NCBI GenBank assembly: GCA_964494625.1
Contig: CAZBRT010000001.1
Location: 558,001-622,000 of the forward strand
Direction: 5' to 3'
DNA length: 64,000 bases
DNA from: UBA2784 sp964494625
GTDB taxonomy: Bacteria > Pseudomonadota > Alphaproteobacteria > Micropepsales > Micropepsaceae
The notes under the pieces were generated by a model. That model was not told where the DNA came from. It saw only the letters and a program-made list of their open reading frames with translations, and did not search any database. Below, one piece after another: positions 7,619-16,425 of this stretch. Within the stretch, counting starts at the first letter, position 1, and each line of letters begins with the position of its first letter. Position numbers and translations under genes: made by a program.

Positions 7619-10600
7619 TTGCCGCCCTCATCCGCTGGTCCTCGCAAAACACATTCCTGGTCCTGGCGATCACGCTCCTTGCCGTCCTCGCGGGCGTTTA
7701 TGCGGTCACCCGCGTTCCGCTCGACGCCATTCCGGACCTCTCGGATACGCAGGTCATTGTCTATACCGAGTTCCCGGGCCAGGCCCCTCAAGTAATCGAG
7801 GACCAGGTAACCTATCCGCTCACGACGGCACTTCTCACGGTGCCGCATGCCCGTGTGGTGCGGGGCTTTTCGTATTTCGGCGCGTCGTTTGTTTACGTCA
7901 TCTTCGAAGACGGCACCGACATCTATTGGGCGCGCAGCCGGGTGCTTGAATATCTCAATGCGGCGTCAAGCCGCCTGCCGGAGGGCGTGACAGCAAGCCT
8001 TGGTCCCGATGCGACGGGTGTCGGCTGGGTTTACCAGTACGTCGTCACCGGCAAAAACCACGATCTGGGACAGTTGCGCTCAATCCAGGACTGGTCGGTC
8101 CGCTTTGCCCTTGCCCAGGCAAGCGGTGTTGCGGAGATCGCCAGCGTCGGCGGGTTTGTCCGCCAGTATGCAGTGATTGTCGATCCCTTGCGCATGCGCG
8201 CCTACGGAGTGACCCTGAACGAAGTGCGTGAAGCCATCCGCGCCAGCAATCGCGATGTCGGCGGCCGCACCGTCGAGCTTGCGGAGACAGAGTTCATGAT
8301 CCGGGGGCGCGGCTATATCCGCAACGCCGGTGACATCGAGAATGTGGTGCTCAGGGCCATGTCGGGCACGCCGGTCCTGGTGCGTGACATCGGACGCGTG
8401 GAGCTTGTGCCTGACGAGCGGCGCGGCATCACCGAGCTCAACGGCGAAGGCGAAGTGGTGAGCGGCATCGGCGTGCAGCGGTTCGGGGCCAATGCGCTGG
8501 ATGTCATCGCCGCCATCAAGGACCAGCTCGCGGTCCTGGCACCAAGCCTGCCCGAGGGCGTGAGTATCGTGCCGGTCTATGACCGCTCCGACCTCATCCA
8601 CCGCGCGCTTGATACCCTCACGCGCACGTTGACCGAAGAGAGCGTCATCGTGGCGCTGATCTGCATCATATTCCTCCTGCACGCGCGAAGCGCGCTGGTT
8701 GCCGTCATTACGCTTCCCGTGGGGATCCTTGCCGCATTCGTGGTCATGCATGCGCTGGGCATCGGTTCAAACATCATGAGCCTGGGCGGCATTGCGATCG
8801 CCATCGGCGCCATGGTCGATGCGGCCGTCGTCATGATCGAAAATGCGCACAAGCGCCTTGAACAGGCCGCAGAGGATGCATCGCGCACCCAGGTCCTGAT
8901 CGCGGCGGCGCAGGAGGTTGGCCCCGCCCTCTTTTTCAGCCTGCTGGTGATTACGGTTTCATTCCTTCCCATTTTCGCCCTGGAAGCACAGGAAGGCAGG
9001 CTCTTCAAACCGCTGGCCTACACCAAGACATTTGCCATGGCGGCCGCAGCACTGCTCTCCGTCACACTCGTGCCGGCGCTGATGGTGCTGTTCATCAAGG
9101 GGAAGATCACGCCGGAGGCAAAAAATCCGGTCAGCCGCGTCCTCATCGCTATCTACAGGCCGGTCATCCGCAAGGCGCTCGAAGCAAGGAAAACCGTTCT
9201 TGCTGCTGCCACCGGCCTCCTGGTGTTTTCTGCCTTCCCGCTCATGCATATCGGGTCGGAGTTCATGCCGAACCTCAATGAAGGCACGTTGCTTTATATG
9301 CCGACCACACTGCCCGGACTTTCGGTCACGAAGGCTGCGGAACTTCTTCAGACCCAGAACCGGATCATCAAGAGCTTTCCCGAGGTCGAGAGCGTGTGGG
9401 GCAAGGCCGGGCGCGCGATGACCGCAACCGATCCTGCCCCGATGGAGATGTTCGAGACCTACATCAACCTCAAGCCGGAAAGCGCATGGCGGCCGGGTCT
9501 CACGCTAGACGGCCTCATTGCCGAACTTGATGCCGCGCTGCAATTTCCCGGCGTCAGCAATGCCTGGACCATGCCGATCAAGGCGCGGATTGACATGCTC
9601 TCGACCGGCATTCGCACACCCGTGGGCGTCAAGATATTCGGTGCCGACCTTGCCGAACTCGAACGCCTTGCACGAAACGTCGAAACGGTTCTGGGCACCG
9701 TGCCGGGAACGGCAAGTGCCTATGCCGAGCGGGTCAATGGCGGCTATTTCCTAGAAATCACCCCCGACCGCAACCGCCTCGCGCGGTACGGCCTCTCCAT
9801 CGATGATGTGCAGGATACGATTGCGATGGCCATCGGTGCCGAGCCCTTGACGACCACGGTCGAAGGCCGCGAGCGCTATTCGGTTGTCCTGCGTTTCCCC
9901 CGGTCCCTTCGTGATGATCCCGAGCGCATGGCGTCAGACGTTCTGGTTTCGCTGCCGGATGGTGCCGCGATTCCGCTCGGCGAGGTGGCCACACTGACGC
10001 GTGTGCAGGGACCAACCGTCATCCGCACCGAAGACGCGCAGCCCGTTGTTTATGTGTTTGTGGACATCCGCGACCGTGATCTTGGCGGTTATGTGCGCGA
10101 CGCCCGGCGCGCGGTTGCGGAGAATGTGGTGTTTCCCGCCGGCTATCATGCCGTGTGGAGCGGGCAATTCGAATATCTCGAACGCGCCGAAGAGCGGCTG
10201 GTCATCGTTGTCCCGGCGACGCTCTTCCTCATTCTCCTCCTCCTCTATCTCAACTTCCGCCGTGTCTCCGATACGCTGATCGTGATGCTCTCGCTGCCGT
10301 TCTCTCTGATTGGCGGTCTGTGGCTGATGTACTGGATGGATTTCAACATGAGCGTTGCCGCGGCTGTGGGCTTCATCGCACTTGCCGGTGTCGCCGCCGA
10401 GACCGGCGTCATCATGCTCATCTATCTTGAGCAGGCGTGGAAGGAGGTCCTGGCGCGATGCGCGGCGCAAGGCGAAACGCCAACCCACTCCCATCTGCGT
10501 CAGGCGGTCATGGCGGGTGCCGTGGAGCGCGTGCGGCCAAAAATGATGACGGTTACGGCCATCGTGGCCGGGCTCCTGCCCATCCTGTGGATTACCGGCG

Positions 10601-10725
10601 CGGGTTCAGAGGTGATGCAGCGCATTGCGGTGCCGATGATCGGCGGGATGCTCTCTTCGACGGTTCTCACCCTTGTGGTGATACCGGTCGTCTTTGCCAT
10701 GGTCCGGGGCCGGAACGTCGCGTAG
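7615..10725 (+). CDS. cusA: Copper/silver RND efflux pump (CusA family)
   Basis: 1036 residues, the normal length for heavy-metal RND pumps, with the 12-helix, two-large-loop layout. Typical blocks are DAIPDLSDTQV near the N-terminus and EFMPNLNEGTLLYMP in the second loop. Three Met residues, at about 562 (LLYMPTT), 612 (MEMFET) and 661 (RIDMLSTG), have the same 50/49 spacing as the Cu(I)-binding M573, M623 and M672 of E. coli CusA. That favours Cu(I)/Ag(I) over Zn/Co/Cd. No outer-membrane channel gene (CusC/TolC) is present in the window, so the pump must use one encoded elsewhere. Confidence 0.95.
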   Translation: MIAALIRWSSQNTFLVLAITLLAVLAGVYAVTRVPLDAIPDLSDTQVIVYTEFPGQAPQVIEDQVTYPLTTALLTVPHARVVRGFSYFGASFVYVIFEDGTDIYWARSRVLEYLNAASSRLPEGVTASLGPDATGVGWVYQYVVTGKNHDLGQLRSIQDWSVRFALAQASGVAEIASVGGFVRQYAVIVDPLRMRAYGVTLNEVREAIRASNRDVGGRTVELAETEFMIRGRGYIRNAGDIENVVLRAMSGTPVLVRDIGRVELVPDERRGITELNGEGEVVSGIGVQRFGANALDVIAAIKDQLAVLAPSLPEGVSIVPVYDRSDLIHRALDTLTRTLTEESVIVALICIIFLLHARSALVAVITLPVGILAAFVVMHALGIGSNIMSLGGIAIAIGAMVDAAVVMIENAHKRLEQAAEDASRTQVLIAAAQEVGPALFFSLLVITVSFLPIFALEAQEGRLFKPLAYTKTFAMAAAALLSVTLVPALMVLFIKGKITPEAKNPVSRVLIAIYRPVIRKALEARKTVLAAATGLLVFSAFPLMHIGSEFMPNLNEGTLLYMPTTLPGLSVTKAAELLQTQNRIIKSFPEVESVWGKAGRAMTATDPAPMEMFETYINLKPESAWRPGLTLDGLIAELDAALQFPGVSNAWTMPIKARIDMLSTGIRTPVGVKIFGADLAELERLARNVETVLGTVPGTASAYAERVNGGYFLEITPDRNRLARYGLSIDDVQDTIAMAIGAEPLTTTVEGRERYSVVLRFPRSLRDDPERMASDVLVSLPDGAAIPLGEVATLTRVQGPTVIRTEDAQPVVYVFVDIRDRDLGGYVRDARRAVAENVVFPAGYHAVWSGQFEYLERAEERLVIVVPATLFLILLLLYLNFRRVSDTLIVMLSLPFSLIGGLWLMYWMDFNMSVAAAVGFIALAGVAAETGVIMLIYLEQAWKEVLARCAAQGETPTHSHLRQAVMAGAVERVRPKMMTVTAIVAGLLPILWITGAGSEVMQRIAVPMIGGMLSSTVLTLVVIPVVFAMVRGRNVA

Positions 10726-10747
10726 CCGGGTTTGAGATCACGCAATT

Positions 10748-10780
10748 GCGGGCTCGCTCACCAGAGTCGCGCAAGCCCGC
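10748..10780. terminator. Weak hairpin between convergent cusA and cueR
   Basis: GCGGGCT and AGCCCGC form a 7-bp stem with a 19-base loop between the two convergent stops. There is no T-tract on either side, so termination is only a suggestion. Confidence 0.25.
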
Positions 10781-11224
10781 TCAGGCCCGTGCGTGGCGTG
10801 TGCGGCAGCGGCGCGGCGGCGATGGTTTGCCGGCGTCGCGCGAGGCGAGGTCGTCGAGGATCGGGCATTCGGCACGGTCATCGCCACGGCATTGCCGTGC
10901 CAAAGTCTTCAGTGTACGGATGACCGTGCGCATCTCCTTCATCCGCCGATCCAGTTCCCCGAGATGATGTTCAGCAAGCCTCTTGACCTCGCGCGACGGG
11001 CGCTCCTTGTCCTGCCAAAGCGCAAGGAGGGCGCCCACCTCGTCCAGGGAAAAACCGAGATCCCGTGTGCGCCGGACAAATTGCAGGACCGCAATGTCGG
11101 CGTTGCCATAGTCCCGATAACCATTGGCGCGCCGTGCCGCCCCCGGCAAGAGGCCCACACCCTCATAATAGCGGATCATCTTGGCAGAGACGCCGGAGCG
11201 TGCTGCAGCCTCGCCGATGTTCAC
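10781..11224 (-). CDS. cueR: Copper-responsive MerR-family regulator (CueR)
   Basis: 147 residues from a GTG at 11224 (VNIGEAAARSGVSAKMIRYYEG). The winged-helix MerR domain occupies residues 1-70, followed by the dimerisation helix. The metal loop near the C-terminus reads CRGDDRAECPILDDLA: two Cys separated by seven residues, as C112 and C120 of E. coli CueR, which bind one Cu(I)/Ag(I). The tail is long and basic. It is divergent from the copper ATPase with a perfect CueR-type operator in the 101-base gap, and convergent with cusA. Confidence 0.92.
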   Translation of the reverse strand: MNIGEAAARSGVSAKMIRYYEGVGLLPGAARRANGYRDYGNADIAVLQFVRRTRDLGFSLDEVGALLALWQDKERPSREVKRLAEHHLGELDRRMKEMRTVIRTLKTLARQCRGDDRAECPILDDLASRDAGKPSPPRRCRTRHARA

Positions 11225-11247
11225 AGCCGTGCTCCCGAAAGGAGACC

Positions 11248-11278
11248 TTGACCTTCCCATAATGGGAAGGTGCAACCT
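11248..11278 (+). promoter_or_regulatory. CueR-type promoter/operator driving the copper ATPase
   Basis: A perfect palindrome at 11251-11271 has 10-bp arms ACCTTCCCAT and ATGGGAAGGT around one central base. A -35 TTGACC (11248-11253) and a -10 CAACCT (11273-11278) are separated by 19 bp, the overlong spacer that MerR-family activators correct by untwisting. The layout is almost identical to the E. coli copA promoter (TTGACC, 19 bp, TAACCT). Confidence 0.88.
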
Positions 11279-11325
11279 CCGGGGCAAGGGCAAATCAGGA
11301 GCGCGGCATCCCCCGCGGAAAACCG

Positions 11326-13683
11326 ATGCATGACGATGAGTGCCACCACAATTCCGGTACAGCCGCCGGCCTCGACCCCGTCTGCGGCATGAAACCGAGG
11401 GCGGACACGCCGTATCGTCTTGTGCATCTGGGCAATGAGGTGTTGTTTTGCAGCGCCGCCTGCAAGCACAAGTTCGAAACCGGGCTATCGAAGGGCAAGA
11501 TGGCACCACACGAGAGCGCCATGCCGGCAAGCCGGAACACGCATGGTTCAAGGCCAGGCGCGAAGTGGACCTGCCCCATGCATCCCGAAATTGTCCGGGA
11601 CGGACCGGGATCATGCCCGATCTGCGGCATGGCGCTGGAGCCCATGGTCCCCAGCGCAGAGGCCACCGCAAATCCGGAACTGCGCGATATGGATCGCCGT
11701 TTCAGGGTCGGTGTCCTGCTTTCCCTGCCGGTCCTGGTGCTCGAAATGGGCCGACATCTGCTCGGTGTTGATCGCCTGGTTCCGCCGTCGCTGAACGGTT
11801 GGCTGCAATTCCTTCTGGCAACGCCGGTGGTGCTTTGGGCAGGCTGGCCCTTCTTCGCGCGCGGCTACCTTTCGCTCAGGACGCGCCATCTCAACATGTT
11901 CACGCTGATCGCCCTCGGGACGGGCGTCGCGTGGAGCTACAGCGTCGTTGCGCTCGTCGCGCCATCCCTCTTTCCGCCCGCGTTCAAGGATGCGCACGGC
12001 AATGTCGCTGTCTATTTCGAAGCGGCTGCGGTCATCACGGTCCTTGTGCTGCTGGGGCAGGTTCTGGAACTGCGGGCGCGCGAGCGCACCGGCAGCGCAA
12101 TCCGGGCACTGCTTGATCTCGCGCCGAAAACAGCCCGGCGCATCCGCGACGGCGTCGAGGAAGAAATCCCGCTGGACCACGTTGTGGCAGGTGACCTTCT
12201 GCGGGTCCGGCCCGGCGAGAAGGTGCCGGTGGACGGCCTTGTCACCGACGGTCGATCGGCCATTGATGAATCCATGGTGACCGGCGAGTCGATGCCCGTC
12301 ACCAAAGGGACCGGCGCAAGCGTCATTGGCGGCACGCTGAACCAGACAGGCGCCCTCGTCATCAAGGCAACCCGCGTGGGCGCGGAGACGATGCTGTCGC
12401 GCATCATCCATCTGGTCGCGGACGCCCAGCGCTCGCGGGCGCCCATCCAGCGCCTTGCCGACAATGTGTCCGCCTGGTTTGTGCCTGCGGTGATTGTAAT
12501 TGCCTTGTTGGCGTTGGGCGCGTGGTGGGCGTACGGGCCGACGCCGGCACTTTCCCATGGTCTCATTGCTGCCGTGTCGGTCCTGATCATCGCCTGTCCC
12601 TGCGCGCTCGGGCTCGCTACACCCATGTCCATCATGGCCGGCGTCGGCGTCGGCGCCCGGCATGGTGTCCTCATCAAGAACGCGGAGGCACTGGAGCGGT
12701 TCGAAAAGGTTGACACGCTCGTCCTCGACAAGACCGGCACGCTGACAGAAGGCAAACCGGCGGTTACCGCCATGCACGTGATGGGCGGCTTCGGCGAGGC
12801 GGAAGTGCTGCGGCTTGCTGCAAGCCTTGAGAACCGGAGTGAGCATCCGCTTGCCCGGGCCATTGTTGCCGCCGCCAAAGTGCGGGGGCTTACCCTGGCA
12901 GAGCCGACGGCCTTTGATTCACCCACCGGGAAAGGGGTCGTGGGCGTCGTGGACGGCCACCGCGTCGTACTTGGCGCGGAGAGATTCCTGGCCGAGCTCG
13001 GCATCAGTACGGAGGCCATTGGCGCACAGGCCGAAGGGCTGCGGGCGGGAGGCGCGACCGCGATTTTCGCGGCCATTGACGGAAATGCCGCAGCCGTCTT
13101 CGCGATTGCCGATCCCGTCAAGGCCACCACGCCTTCAGCCCTTCAGGCGCTGCGCCGTCAGGGCATCCGCCTCGTCATGCTGACGGGCGACAACAGGACG
13201 ACGGCGCAGGCCGTGGCCCGGAAACTTGGCATCGATGCGGTGGAATCAGAGGTTCTCCCGGAAGACAAGTCGCGCATCGTGGCTGATCTCAGGAGCCAGG
13301 GCCGGGTGGTCGCCATGGCGGGTGACGGTGTCAACGATGCCCCGGCGCTCGCTGCCGCCGATGTCGGAGTGGCCATGGGCACGGGCACGGATGTCGCGAT
13401 CGAAAGCGCGGGCGTCACACTCCTGCAGGGCGACCTCAACGGAATTGTCCGCGCACGCGCGATCTCCCGGGCCACCATGCGCAACATCCGGCAGAATCTT
13501 TTCTTTGCATTCGCCTATAATGTGGCCGGTATTCCGGTTGCGGCAGGTGCGCTCTACCCGCTCACGGGTGATCTCCTTTCTCCCATGATCGCCGCACTTG
13601 CGATGGCCCTTTCGTCCGTGTCGGTCATCGCCAATTCCCTGCGTCTGGGTCGCTACTCCCCCGTCGGGGAGGCCGGACGATGA
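11326..13683 (+). CDS. copA: Cu(+)/Ag(+)-exporting P1B-type ATPase (CopA/SilP type)
   Basis: 785 residues. The N-terminus has no HMA domain. It carries a YHS-like domain (LDPVCGMKP...CSAACKHKFE) and then a heavy-metal-binding motif (CPMHPEI...CPICGMALEPM). The catalytic core shows TGES (actuator), ACPCALGLATP (transport Cys pair), DKTGTLTEG (phosphorylated Asp), SEHPLA and GDGVNDAPAL. The last helices contain YNVAG and MALSSVSVIANS, the CopA-class (P1B-1) signature. It pumps cytoplasmic Cu(I)/Ag(I) to the periplasm, where CusBA can take over. It is divergent from cueR and under its operator. Confidence 0.95.
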   Translation: MHDDECHHNSGTAAGLDPVCGMKPRADTPYRLVHLGNEVLFCSAACKHKFETGLSKGKMAPHESAMPASRNTHGSRPGAKWTCPMHPEIVRDGPGSCPICGMALEPMVPSAEATANPELRDMDRRFRVGVLLSLPVLVLEMGRHLLGVDRLVPPSLNGWLQFLLATPVVLWAGWPFFARGYLSLRTRHLNMFTLIALGTGVAWSYSVVALVAPSLFPPAFKDAHGNVAVYFEAAAVITVLVLLGQVLELRARERTGSAIRALLDLAPKTARRIRDGVEEEIPLDHVVAGDLLRVRPGEKVPVDGLVTDGRSAIDESMVTGESMPVTKGTGASVIGGTLNQTGALVIKATRVGAETMLSRIIHLVADAQRSRAPIQRLADNVSAWFVPAVIVIALLALGAWWAYGPTPALSHGLIAAVSVLIIACPCALGLATPMSIMAGVGVGARHGVLIKNAEALERFEKVDTLVLDKTGTLTEGKPAVTAMHVMGGFGEAEVLRLAASLENRSEHPLARAIVAAAKVRGLTLAEPTAFDSPTGKGVVGVVDGHRVVLGAERFLAELGISTEAIGAQAEGLRAGGATAIFAAIDGNAAAVFAIADPVKATTPSALQALRRQGIRLVMLTGDNRTTAQAVARKLGIDAVESEVLPEDKSRIVADLRSQGRVVAMAGDGVNDAPALAAADVGVAMGTGTDVAIESAGVTLLQGDLNGIVRARAISRATMRNIRQNLFFAFAYNVAGIPVAAGALYPLTGDLLSPMIAALAMALSSVSVIANSLRLGRYSPVGEAGR

Positions 13684-13815
13684 GCCCCCGCCAGCCATCC
13701 GGTCTCCGCGCAGCACAACTGCAATTCCCGATGCGAGACCGGCGCAGATAGATACGAACCGGCGCGAGGACCACCTGGCAGAAGCAGCTTCCTGCCATCC
13801 TGAAAGGAATATCCG

Positions 13816-14472
13816 GTGCCACAGGAAACTTTTACGCCCGCATTGGCCTATCCATGGCTGACAGGCCTCTATGACCGTGCAATCGCCACGCTCACACGCG
13901 AGAAAACGTGGCGTGCAAGGATCATGGACGCGCTTGCGCCGAGGGACGGCGAAACCATCGTCGATCTTGGTGCGGGCACGGGATCGTTGGCCATGCTGAT
14001 CAAGGCGGGGGCTCCCGGCGCGCGGGTCGTGGCGGTTGACCCTGATCCGGCCGTGCGGGCAATCGGCGAGGGCAAGGCACGGGCCGCAGGCACCAACATC
14101 GAGTTTGTGACGGCGATGGGCAATCTGGACATTGAAACCGTGCCACCCGGGTCGGCTGATGCGGTGACGTGCTCGCTTGTCCTCCACCAATGTCCGATGG
14201 ACATGAAACGTGACATTGTTGCCAATGCAGCGCGGTTGTTGCGGTCGGGCGGTCGGTTGGTGATTGCGGACTACGGCGCGCAGCCTGATGTGCTCATGCG
14301 CGCCGGATTCCTGATCGTCCAATGCCTCGACGGTTTCGGGGCGACGGAAGCCAATCGGCTGGGTGCCATACCCCGCCTTGTCGCCGAAGCGGGCTTCGAC
14401 CTCTCACCTGATGTCGTGCAAGTGCGGACGCCCACGGGCGCAATTTCTGTCTGGCGTGCGCAAACAAAATAG
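13816..14472 (+). CDS. Class I SAM-dependent methyltransferase of the copper block
   Basis: 218 residues from a GTG preceded by GAAAGGA. The Rossmann motif I is VDLGAGTGSLAML, an acidic residue follows in VVAVDPDP, and a UbiE-like block is DAVTCSLVLHQCPMD. No arsenite-methyltransferase Cys pattern is apparent. The substrate is unknown. It is the last gene of the metal block, 132 bases after the ATPase and on the same strand, and ends 15 bases from the convergent haloperoxidase gene, exactly at the suspected right boundary. Confidence 0.75.
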   Translation: MPQETFTPALAYPWLTGLYDRAIATLTREKTWRARIMDALAPRDGETIVDLGAGTGSLAMLIKAGAPGARVVAVDPDPAVRAIGEGKARAAGTNIEFVTAMGNLDIETVPPGSADAVTCSLVLHQCPMDMKRDIVANAARLLRSGGRLVIADYGAQPDVLMRAGFLIVQCLDGFGATEANRLGAIPRLVAEAGFDLSPDVVQVRTPTGAISVWRAQTK

Positions 14473-14487
14473 ACCAGTCCGTCCGGC

Positions 14488-15852
14488 TCAATAGCGCATG
14501 CCGGTCGGGCGCGGAGCGGCTTGGGTGCCGTCGAACAAGGTTTGCGCGCGGTCGAAAACCGCATCGCCCACGGCTGCGCCCTGCAGTTTTCCTTCCGTGT
14601 CGTCGATGCGCCAGTGGATGCCGCCATAGATGCGGCTGATGCCGCTTGCGTCCGCCGCCGACATGAAGGTCGGATATTCAAGCGTGACGGGGTTTTCCAG
14701 ATCGCGCAACTCGCGCTCCAACCGGGTCACGCGCACCGTTAATCCGTAGGCGGATGATCCCGTCGAAAGCTCCATCACCCGCGCCCAGGCGGCGGTGAAC
14801 AGTGCATGGCCCGACGTATAGGCGGGAAAGGGCGGTGTGGGCAGATAGGGATCAAAATCGCGCGCGCGCATCTCGCGGACCCCACGCGGTGTCCAGGCAC
14901 GGATCAAAACATCGCCGCGCGCACGGATCGCGGTGACCGGCCGCGCATAGGCGTAGGCGTATTTTGTCTCCCATGAGACGATGCCGGCATCCAGCTGCGA
15001 CATGGCGGCGAGGAAAAGGAGCTTGACCGTCTCGTCAAAGTCCAGGCCACGCTGGTCCGCAAGATCGGCGGTCAGCCGCATCATGTGCGAGGCTGGCCAG
15101 CCGCCCCATGGCACCCAATATTCGGCCGTCGCCTTCTGCTCGTCCGTCAAATTGGCCGAGACATTGATGAGGTCATCGATCATCGCGTTGAAAGTTTCGG
15201 CGTCGCGCGGCGGTGGCGGCGCGCGCAAGCGGGCGGGACCCGCGACGGCAAAGGCGCGCACGTTGCCCCAGGCGGGCGTCAAGGCGCGTTGTGTGCGGCC
15301 GTCGGGTGTTTCAATCGGCAGCCAATCGGTGAGGCGCGGGCGGGGGATCAAAAATTCCCGAACTGCTTGATCGGCGCGGTCATCCGCATAGAAGCGCGCA
15401 ACGAGGTTTGCGATTTCATCGGCGCTGGTGATGGTTGTCGCGTTGCCGGACGCGCCAAGGCGCTGGATGAAGGCATCGATCTGGTTGGTGCGTGTCCTCT
15501 CACCACGCATCAGCGCGCGCACGGCATGCGCCATGATGGAAAGCGTCTCGCGGCCGGATGGGGCAATTGCAAATTGCCGCGCGCCAACGCTGAGGCCATG
15601 GGCACGCGCATCCGCCATTGCCCATGTGTCGTACATGGCGGTTGAAAGGATCGCGATCAGGCGCGCACTTTCGGTCGGGTTCTTGATGGCGCCATCAGCA
15701 TTATCGGCAATGAGGCGGGCGAGGTCGGCAGCGCCCCGTGATTCATTGGCCCCTTCTTGGGCGCGGGCAATCGCTGGAGACACGAATGCAAGAAGGGCGG
15801 CGGCGCAGATTGCGCGTGCCGTCTTTACATATGTGCCAAAGCGGGACGCCAT
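14488..15852 (-). CDS. Secreted vanadium haloperoxidase/PAP2-superfamily phosphatase-like protein
   Basis: 454 residues from the ATG at 15852, chosen because AGGAG lies 8 bases upstream and the start gives a clean signal peptide (ICAAALLAFVSPAIARAQ). The vanadate/phosphate site is complete: K-x6-RP (KYAYAYARP), TSGH in place of PSGH, and SR-x5-H (SRIYGGIH). This matches the vanadium-dependent haloperoxidase/acid-phosphatase family, acting in the periplasm; reading alone cannot separate peroxidase from phosphatase. The same C-terminus occurs as a remnant beside tRNA-Thr at 5364-5531. Confidence 0.85.
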   Translation of the reverse strand: MASRFGTYVKTARAICAAALLAFVSPAIARAQEGANESRGAADLARLIADNADGAIKNPTESARLIAILSTAMYDTWAMADARAHGLSVGARQFAIAPSGRETLSIMAHAVRALMRGERTRTNQIDAFIQRLGASGNATTITSADEIANLVARFYADDRADQAVREFLIPRPRLTDWLPIETPDGRTQRALTPAWGNVRAFAVAGPARLRAPPPPRDAETFNAMIDDLINVSANLTDEQKATAEYWVPWGGWPASHMMRLTADLADQRGLDFDETVKLLFLAAMSQLDAGIVSWETKYAYAYARPVTAIRARGDVLIRAWTPRGVREMRARDFDPYLPTPPFPAYTSGHALFTAAWARVMELSTGSSAYGLTVRVTRLERELRDLENPVTLEYPTFMSAADASGISRIYGGIHWRIDDTEGKLQGAAVGDAVFDRAQTLFDGTQAAPRPTGMRY

Positions 15853-15912
15853 CAGCCTGCTCCTGCCGCGAATGCCGGACTTCAGCATTGCTCGCGTGCA
15901 AGCCGGATGCCG

Positions 15913-16425
15913 TCAGATGCCCTTGCAGGAGGGGCAGATGCCGGTGATCTCGATCATCTCGCGGGTTGACTGATAGCCTGCACTGCGCACCGCATTGGAG
16001 ATGGCATTTTCGACATCTGCGTCAGTCAGCTCGGCCACTGTTCCGCAGGCCTCGCAGATCAGGAACATGCCGCGATGCTTCTCGCCAGCCGCATAGCAGG
16101 CGACATAGGCATTGAGCGAATTGATCCGGTGGACAAAACCCTGCTCGGTCAGGAACTCCAGCGCGCGATAGACCGTTGGTGGCGCCACCGGCTTTTCGGA
16201 GCGACGCGCCTTCTGCATGCGGTCGAGGATTTCATAGGCACCAACAGCCTTGTGGCTCTGGGCCACCAGCCCCAAGACTTCGGCGCGCAGATCAGTCAGG
16301 CGCACGCCGCGCGCGGCAGCTGCCTCGTGTGCCGCCACCAGCACGGAATCCGAACAGGCACGATGGTCGTGATGTGCGCTCACATGCGAGCCGCGGGTTG
16401 CTGGCGCTTCAAGCATGCGGGGCAT
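15913..16425 (-). CDS. zur: Fur-family zinc uptake regulator (Zur-like)
   Basis: 170 residues. A Fur-type winged helix is followed by the dimerisation domain. Structural-zinc Cys pairs CEAC and CPSC are present, and the DNA-recognition region contains PPTVYRALEFL. The N-terminal His-rich SAHHDHRAC and the two CxxC pairs fit Zur better than Fur or PerR. It probably represses zinc-import genes when zinc is replete; no such transporter is in the window. It stands alone, divergent from the DUF1302 gene. Confidence 0.8.
   Translation of the reverse strand: MPRMLEAPATRGSHVSAHHDHRACSDSVLVAAHEAAAARGVRLTDLRAEVLGLVAQSHKAVGAYEILDRMQKARRSEKPVAPPTVYRALEFLTEQGFVHRINSLNAYVACYAAGEKHRGMFLICEACGTVAELTDADVENAISNAVRSAGYQSTREMIEITGICPSCKGI

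Noticed and set aside
7243..10494. Long open frames antisense to cusB and cusA
   Set aside because: High-GC coding DNA gives long antisense frames; they lack ribosome-binding sites and family motifs, while the sense frames are clearly real.
11611..13130. Long antisense frames in the copper ATPase gene
   Set aside because: They mirror the ATPase frame; no initiation signal or recognisable domain.
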